Source of the DNA: Nesterenkonia sp.
GTDB lineage: Bacteria; Actinomycetota; Actinomycetes; Actinomycetales; Micrococcaceae
Length of the DNA stretch: 34,839 bases
Assembly: GCF_029265375.1 (NCBI RefSeq)
Contig: NZ_JAJUJJ010000027.1
Span: 1 to 34,839, forward strand
Direction: 5' to 3'
Within the stretch, counting starts at the first letter, position 1. Each line of letters starts with the position of its first letter. Positions 31,165-34,839 of this stretch are shown here, in pieces. A program made the translations under genes and the position numbers. The notes under the pieces are model-generated. The model did not search any database, was not told the origin of the DNA, and saw only the letters and a program-made list of their open reading frames with translations.

Positions 31165-32661
31165 TCAGCTGTCGAGCTGCAGCGACTTCGCGGTGGTTGC
31201 AGCAACCTCGTCAAGCAGGGCCGGGTCCTCATTGAGCAGCCGGCCGTAGGAGGGAACCATCGCCTCCAGCTTGGGCCGCCAGGCATCCATCTGGGCGGGG
31301 AAGCAGCGCTCCAGCAGCCGGAACATGATGCTCGGCGCGGTGGAGGCACCCGGGGAGGCGCCCAGCAGACCGGCGATGGTCCCGTCGGCGGAGGAGACCA
31401 GTTCGGTGCCGAACTGCAGCACACCGCGTCCCTTGGCGTCCTTCTTCATCACCTGCACCCGCTGTCCGGCGGTGATCAGCTCCCATTCGGAGCCCGAAGC
31501 CTGCGGATAGAAGTCCTGCAGGGCGGCGATCTTCTTCTTCTGAGACTTGGTGACCTCCTTCATCAGATAGGTCACCAGGGAGGTGTTGTCCAGCCCCACC
31601 TGCATCATCGGCAGCAGATTGTGCGGGCGCACCGACAGAGGCAGATCCAAGTAGGAGCCGCTCTTGAGGAAATTTGTGGAGAAGCCCGCATAGGGGCCGA
31701 ACATGAGCGAACGCCGGCCTTCAACGAACCGCGTGTCCAGATGCGGCACAGACATCGGCGGGGCCCCCACCGAGGCCAGGCCGTAGACCTTGGCGTGGTG
31801 CTCCGCGGCGGTCTGCGGGTTGGTGCACCGCAGGAACTGTCCGGAGACCGGGAACCCGCCGATTCCCTTGATCTCCTCAATGCCGGATGACTGCAGCAGT
31901 CCGAGTGCGCCTCCGCCGGCGCCGGTGAACACGAACCGTGCGCTGGCGGTGACCTTCTGGCCCGTCGAGGTGTCCTTGACCTTCACCTCCCAGCGGCCGT
32001 CTGAGCCGCGGGAGAGCCCGGTCACCTCATGCTGGTAGCGGAAGTCCACGCCCTCGGCATCCAGGTGGCCGGCCAGCTGGCGGGTGATGGCGCCGAAGTC
32101 GACGTCGGTGCCGTCTTGGAACCTGGAGGCCGCCACCTGCTGCTGCGGGTCCCGGCCCTGGGCCAGCAGGGGAGCCCACTGGCCGATCTCGGTGAGGTCC
32201 TCACTGTGCTCAATGTGGGCGAACAGCGGCTCGGCGCGCATCGCCTCATAGCGGTCGCGCAGGTACTGAGCGTTCTTCTGCCCCCAGACGAAGCTGATAT
32301 GCGGCAACGCGTTGATGAAGGTGCGGGGGGACCCCAGGACGCCGTCGTCCACCCAGTGCGCCCAGAGCTGCCGGCTGACGTGGAACTGCTCGGCGATGCC
32401 GCTGGCCTTCGCGGTGGAGATGCTGCCGTCGGAGCCGCGCGGCGTGTAGTTCAGCTCGCAGTAGGCAGTGTGACCGGTCCCGGCGTTGTTCCAGGGATCG
32501 GAGGACTCTTTTCCTGCGCCGTCGAGCTTCTCGAACAGGGCGATGTTCCACTCCGGCTGCAGCTCCTTCAGGATGGCGCCGAGGGTGGTGGACATGATGC
32601 CGGCTCCGATGAGGATCACATCGTAGCGCTGTGTGGAACTCGTCGCCGCTGACTCGCTCAC
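31165..32661 (-). CDS. mqo: Malate:quinone oxidoreductase
   Basis: Mqo is a peripheral membrane FAD enzyme that oxidises malate to oxaloacetate and passes electrons to the quinone pool. The 498-residue protein has the FAD-binding VILIGAGIMSTTLGA (about 15-29), IALFEKLDGAGKESSDPWNNAGTGH, LNYTPRGSDG, FVFTGAGGGALGLLQ and the C-terminal LLGASPGASTAPSIMFRLLE. GTG 32661 has a good Shine-Dalgarno site (AAGGAGA) five bases upstream. It lies between the hydrolase (two bases downstream) and the solute-binding protein (75 bases upstream), all on the minus strand. Confidence 0.95.
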   Translation of the reverse strand: MSESAATSSTQRYDVILIGAGIMSTTLGAILKELQPEWNIALFEKLDGAGKESSDPWNNAGTGHTAYCELNYTPRGSDGSISTAKASGIAEQFHVSRQLWAHWVDDGVLGSPRTFINALPHISFVWGQKNAQYLRDRYEAMRAEPLFAHIEHSEDLTEIGQWAPLLAQGRDPQQQVAASRFQDGTDVDFGAITRQLAGHLDAEGVDFRYQHEVTGLSRGSDGRWEVKVKDTSTGQKVTASARFVFTGAGGGALGLLQSSGIEEIKGIGGFPVSGQFLRCTNPQTAAEHHAKVYGLASVGAPPMSVPHLDTRFVEGRRSLMFGPYAGFSTNFLKSGSYLDLPLSVRPHNLLPMMQVGLDNTSLVTYLMKEVTKSQKKKIAALQDFYPQASGSEWELITAGQRVQVMKKDAKGRGVLQFGTELVSSADGTIAGLLGASPGASTAPSIMFRLLERCFPAQMDAWRPKLEAMVPSYGRLLNEDPALLDEVAATTAKSLQLDS

Positions 32662-32736
32662 AGGACTCTCCTTGGATTCTGCTGAAGGCTTTTGATTCGG
32701 CCCTGACTTTACCCGCGGGGGAGGAGCCGGAGAAAT

Positions 32737-34371
32737 TCAGTTCTCCTCGGAAGTGACAATCTCGCTGAACCGCTCGTTGAGCACCGGGGACATCGGATAA
32801 TCCGCCACTCGGGGGCCCAGCGCGAGCCCGGAGATCGGATAGGCCAGCGGCACGGCCGGCAGGTCCTCGGAGATCAGCTCGGCGGCCTGGCGGTACAGCT
32901 CAGCACGCGGCTCCTCCTCAGACTCTGCTCGCGCCTCGGCCAGCACGTCGAACACCTCCTCGTTGGAGTAGTGGAACTCCCGGGTGGTTCGGCCGAACAG
33001 GGGTCCGAGGAAAGTATGGGGAGAGCGGAATCCGCCGTTGCGGCCCAACAGGTGCATCGCCCGGTTCTCGTCGCCCATCAGCTGCTCCACATACCCCTGA
33101 TCCCAGGGCACCGGACGCGGTCGGATGATGAACCCGGCGCTGGTCAGATCAGCGGCGACGGCGGCGAAGACAGCCTCCGGCTGGGGCAGGTAGCTGCGTG
33201 TGGTGGCCAGCGGATAGTGGAAGTCCAGCGGTTCGCCGTCGTAGTCCGACTCCTCAAGGAGCTGGCGCGCCTGCTCCGGGTCATAGGAGTAGCGGCGGGC
33301 GGCGTCGGAGTGCACGCCCAGAGCGGCCGGGGTGAACTGATAGGCCGCGCGTGTTCCCTCCAAGAAGAACTCCGCGGCCAGAGACTCGCGATTGATCGCC
33401 CGGGCGGCGGCTTCACGGATCTGCGCATCAGCCATGATCGGATGCTCCACGTTGAAGCCCATGTAGAGAATGGAGAACGGGTCGCGTTGGAGGATCAGCC
33501 GGCCGGCCTGGACCAAAGACCGCAGATTATCTGCGGTGATGCCGTCATAGACGTCGGCCTGACCGCGGTTGAGCTCTCGCAGCCGGTCAAAGGAGCGGGG
33601 AAGCGGACGGACCACCACCTGCTCCGGGCCGCTGAGGTCACCCCAATAGTCGGGGTAGCTCTCCAGGACGGTCTCGGGTCCTTCGGTGGGGTGCAGCCGG
33701 TATGGGCCGGTGCCCACCGGCCGGCGTGAGACCAGGCCCGGGTCAGAGTCGCTGAGCACCTGGGGAGAGGCGATGCCGAAGGCCGGCAGCGTCAGCGCCT
33801 GCAGCAGGAAGGACACCGGTTCGCTGAGCGTCAGCACCACGGTGTCGTCATCCTCGGCCTCCACCGAGTCGAGCACGCAGTCCTCAGTTCCCAGGAAATT
33901 GCCGAATACGGTGGGAAACGCCAGCGGAGTGGAGCGGCTGATATTGCCGAAGCCGTAGAGATAGTCCAGCCGGCCGGCGCGTTCAATATTGGCGACGACC
34001 GCCTCCGCATTCAGCGGGCTGCCATCGTGAAATGTGACGTCCTCGCGCAGAGTGAAGGTATAGCGGAGCTGATCATTGCTGACGTCCCACTCCTCGGCCA
34101 GCCGGGGCGCCAGGGCTCCGGTCTCCTTATCGATCCCGAGCAGCGGCTCGAAGATCTGCCGAATGATCCGCTCGGACTCCATATCCGTGGCCAAACCCGG
34201 ATCCAGAGAGGCGGGACGGGACATGGCGGCGATGATGATCCGGCCGTCCTCCCCAGCAGGAAACTTATCCTGCTCCGCGGAGGCGGAAGCGTGCGCGGAG
34301 CCGGTCAGCGCCAGTGCGCCTCCGGCCGCCGAGGCAGCACCAAGAAACCCCCTGCGGGACAGATCGATCAC
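32737..34371 (-). CDS. Tat-exported ABC-type solute-binding protein, family 5
   Basis: A 544-residue extracytoplasmic binding protein of the peptide/nickel/opine family. The N-terminus MIDLSRRGFLGAASAAGG is a twin-arginine signal (SRRGFLG), with probable cleavage after AHA near residue 28. No lipobox cysteine follows, so it may be released or held by a partner. Mature-domain features are RPASLDPGLATDMESERIIRQIFEPLL and YTFTLREDVTFHDGSPLNAEAVV, the usual DG.P..A.DV signature, then RRPVGTGPYRL. No permease or ATPase genes are in the window, so it looks like an orphan or its transporter lies elsewhere. GTG 34371 has GAGG upstream. Confidence 0.88.
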   Translation of the reverse strand: MIDLSRRGFLGAASAAGGALALTGSAHASASAEQDKFPAGEDGRIIIAAMSRPASLDPGLATDMESERIIRQIFEPLLGIDKETGALAPRLAEEWDVSNDQLRYTFTLREDVTFHDGSPLNAEAVVANIERAGRLDYLYGFGNISRSTPLAFPTVFGNFLGTEDCVLDSVEAEDDDTVVLTLSEPVSFLLQALTLPAFGIASPQVLSDSDPGLVSRRPVGTGPYRLHPTEGPETVLESYPDYWGDLSGPEQVVVRPLPRSFDRLRELNRGQADVYDGITADNLRSLVQAGRLILQRDPFSILYMGFNVEHPIMADAQIREAAARAINRESLAAEFFLEGTRAAYQFTPAALGVHSDAARRYSYDPEQARQLLEESDYDGEPLDFHYPLATTRSYLPQPEAVFAAVAADLTSAGFIIRPRPVPWDQGYVEQLMGDENRAMHLLGRNGGFRSPHTFLGPLFGRTTREFHYSNEEVFDVLAEARAESEEEPRAELYRQAAELISEDLPAVPLAYPISGLALGPRVADYPMSPVLNERFSEIVTSEEN

Positions 34372-34503
34372 GTGCGCCTCACAGGACCTTGTACGAACAC
34401 CAACTCGGACGGACTCCCAGGGGTGGCCGGGATTGCCGAGGGGCTGGACAAGCTTCTGAAAGACTCACGCGCTCATGTTATCGCTCGTAAGCATAGTAAT
34501 AGT

Positions 34504-34703
34504 ATGACGGCTGATCACAGGCAGGTGCCGAAGCGTCGAGAGCTCACTGAAGCCCAGCGTCAGCGGATCCTGCAGACCTACCGTGGATGCCGAAACATCC
34601 AGGCCACCGTCAAAACAACTGGTTTCACTGACCAGACCGTCTACCGAGTGCTCTACGAGAATGGATACTCCGAAGCTGATCTCGGACGACGCATCACAAC
34701 TAG
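34504..34703 (+). pseudogene. Small helix-turn-helix gene truncated by an IS5-family insertion
   Basis: From ATG 34504 the protein reads MTADHRQVPKRRELTEAQRQ, then a helix-turn-helix-like stretch: NIQATVKTTGFTDQTVYRVL, about residues 34-53. After DLGRRITT the frame enters the terminal repeat of the IS element and ends with foreign residues ARLINAWSKQ at 34737. The native gene was probably longer. The pattern recalls Hin/resolvase- or transposase-linked HTH domains. There is no clear ribosome-binding site; CATAGT (34492-34497), six bases before the ATG, may be a -10. The 132-base gap to the solute-binding gene holds both divergent start regions and nothing else I can support. Confidence 0.55.
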
Positions 34704-34839
34704 GGCGCGTCTGATAAATGCTTGGTCCAAGCAATGACGCCGTGGAGTAGGACTGCGGCGCGGAATGTGGTGGCCAGCTTGTCGTAGCGGGTGGCGATAC
34801 CGCGCCATTGCTTCAGATGGCTGAACCCGCGTTCGACGA
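34700..34839 (-). mobile_element. End of an IS5-family element with the 3' part of its transposase
   Basis: Minus-strand reading from the window edge gives VERGFSHLKQWRGIATRYDK, then LATTFRAAVLLHGVIAWTKH, LSDAP and stop. ERGF..LK..R.IATRYDKLA..F.AAV.L is the C-terminal signature of IS5-family DDE transposases; the second E of the catalytic triad lies in VERGF. The stop codon TAG (34702-34700) falls inside CTAG (34700-34703), and the likely terminal repeat GGCGCGTCTGATAAATGC starts at 34704. The transposase thus seems to run to the very end of the element and to take its stop from the CTAG target. The rest of the element lies beyond the window. Confidence 0.85.

Noticed and set aside
31164-31424. 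Longer alpha/beta hydrolase beginning inside mqo
   Set aside because: The extension is the antisense-free shadow frame of mqo, rich in Cys, Pro and Trp, with no hydrolase features; GTG 31163 follows the mqo stop directly.
34372-34503. N-terminal extension of the HTH protein toward the solute-binding gene
   Set aside because: The open frame overlaps the divergent gene's start region and has no start signal or conserved character before ATG 34504.

Overview
The window is high-GC chromosomal DNA from an actinobacterium. Gene content and order suggest Micrococcales, probably Micrococcaceae or a Nesterenkonia-like genus, but the sequence alone does not fix the genus. Supporting signs are the leuC-leuD-murA-plsC-gpsA-ddl run with a divergent IclR regulator, the DUF3039/helicase pair, the pncB-clpS-DUF2017-MBL-rph-rdgB block, a malate:quinone oxidoreductase, and many starts with a -10 hexamer directly in front of the start codon.

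Layout. 1-101: 3' part of tRNA-Glu(CUC) and its terminator. 337-821: a small membrane protein and the C-terminal relic of an IS481-type transposase. 836-5218: a frameshifted NmrA/SDR gene, a trans-sulfuration enzyme (-), a class I aminotransferase (-), and thiL (+). A 64-bp imperfect palindrome separates thiL from convergent ugd (-). 6898-13305: an LtbR/NdgR-like regulator (-) divergent from leuCD, then murA, plsC and gpsA. 13310-16846: ddl, then a DUF3039 zinc-ribbon gene with an SF2 helicase. 16912-18440: a gene with an AbiEi-like N-terminus and a PD-(D/E)XK C-terminus, bracketed by modular TGAAAAGT/GGGGACG repeats. This is the least explained part of the window. 18483-20507: pncA and pncB (-), the nicotinamide to NaMN salvage route. 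20560-24867: clpS, DUF2017, MBL-fold, rph, rdgB and an exonuclease-BRCT protein. 24851-30403: a degenerate ADP-ribosylglycohydrolase-like gene (-), then sbcD-sbcC and a membrane protein. 30381-34371: alpha/beta hydrolase, mqo and a Tat-exported solute-binding protein, all (-). 34504-34839: a small HTH gene cut by the end of an IS5-family element.

Most genes are housekeeping: peptidoglycan precursors (murA, ddl), phospholipid synthesis (plsC, gpsA), leucine, thiamine and NAD metabolism, RNA and nucleotide hygiene (rph, rdgB), DNA end processing (sbcCD) and respiration (mqo). Three points run across the window. First, about a dozen genes have TANNNT followed by 7 or 8 bases and then ATG/GTG, which predicts leaderless or nearly leaderless mRNAs and corrects several starts. 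Second, several gaps and one coding region hold exactly two tandem copies of a 22-59 bp unit. Third, mobile-element debris lies near both ends. There is no CRISPR array, rRNA operon or prophage. No gap between genes exceeds 300 bases; the largest (55-336) holds only the tRNA terminator and no gene I can support.
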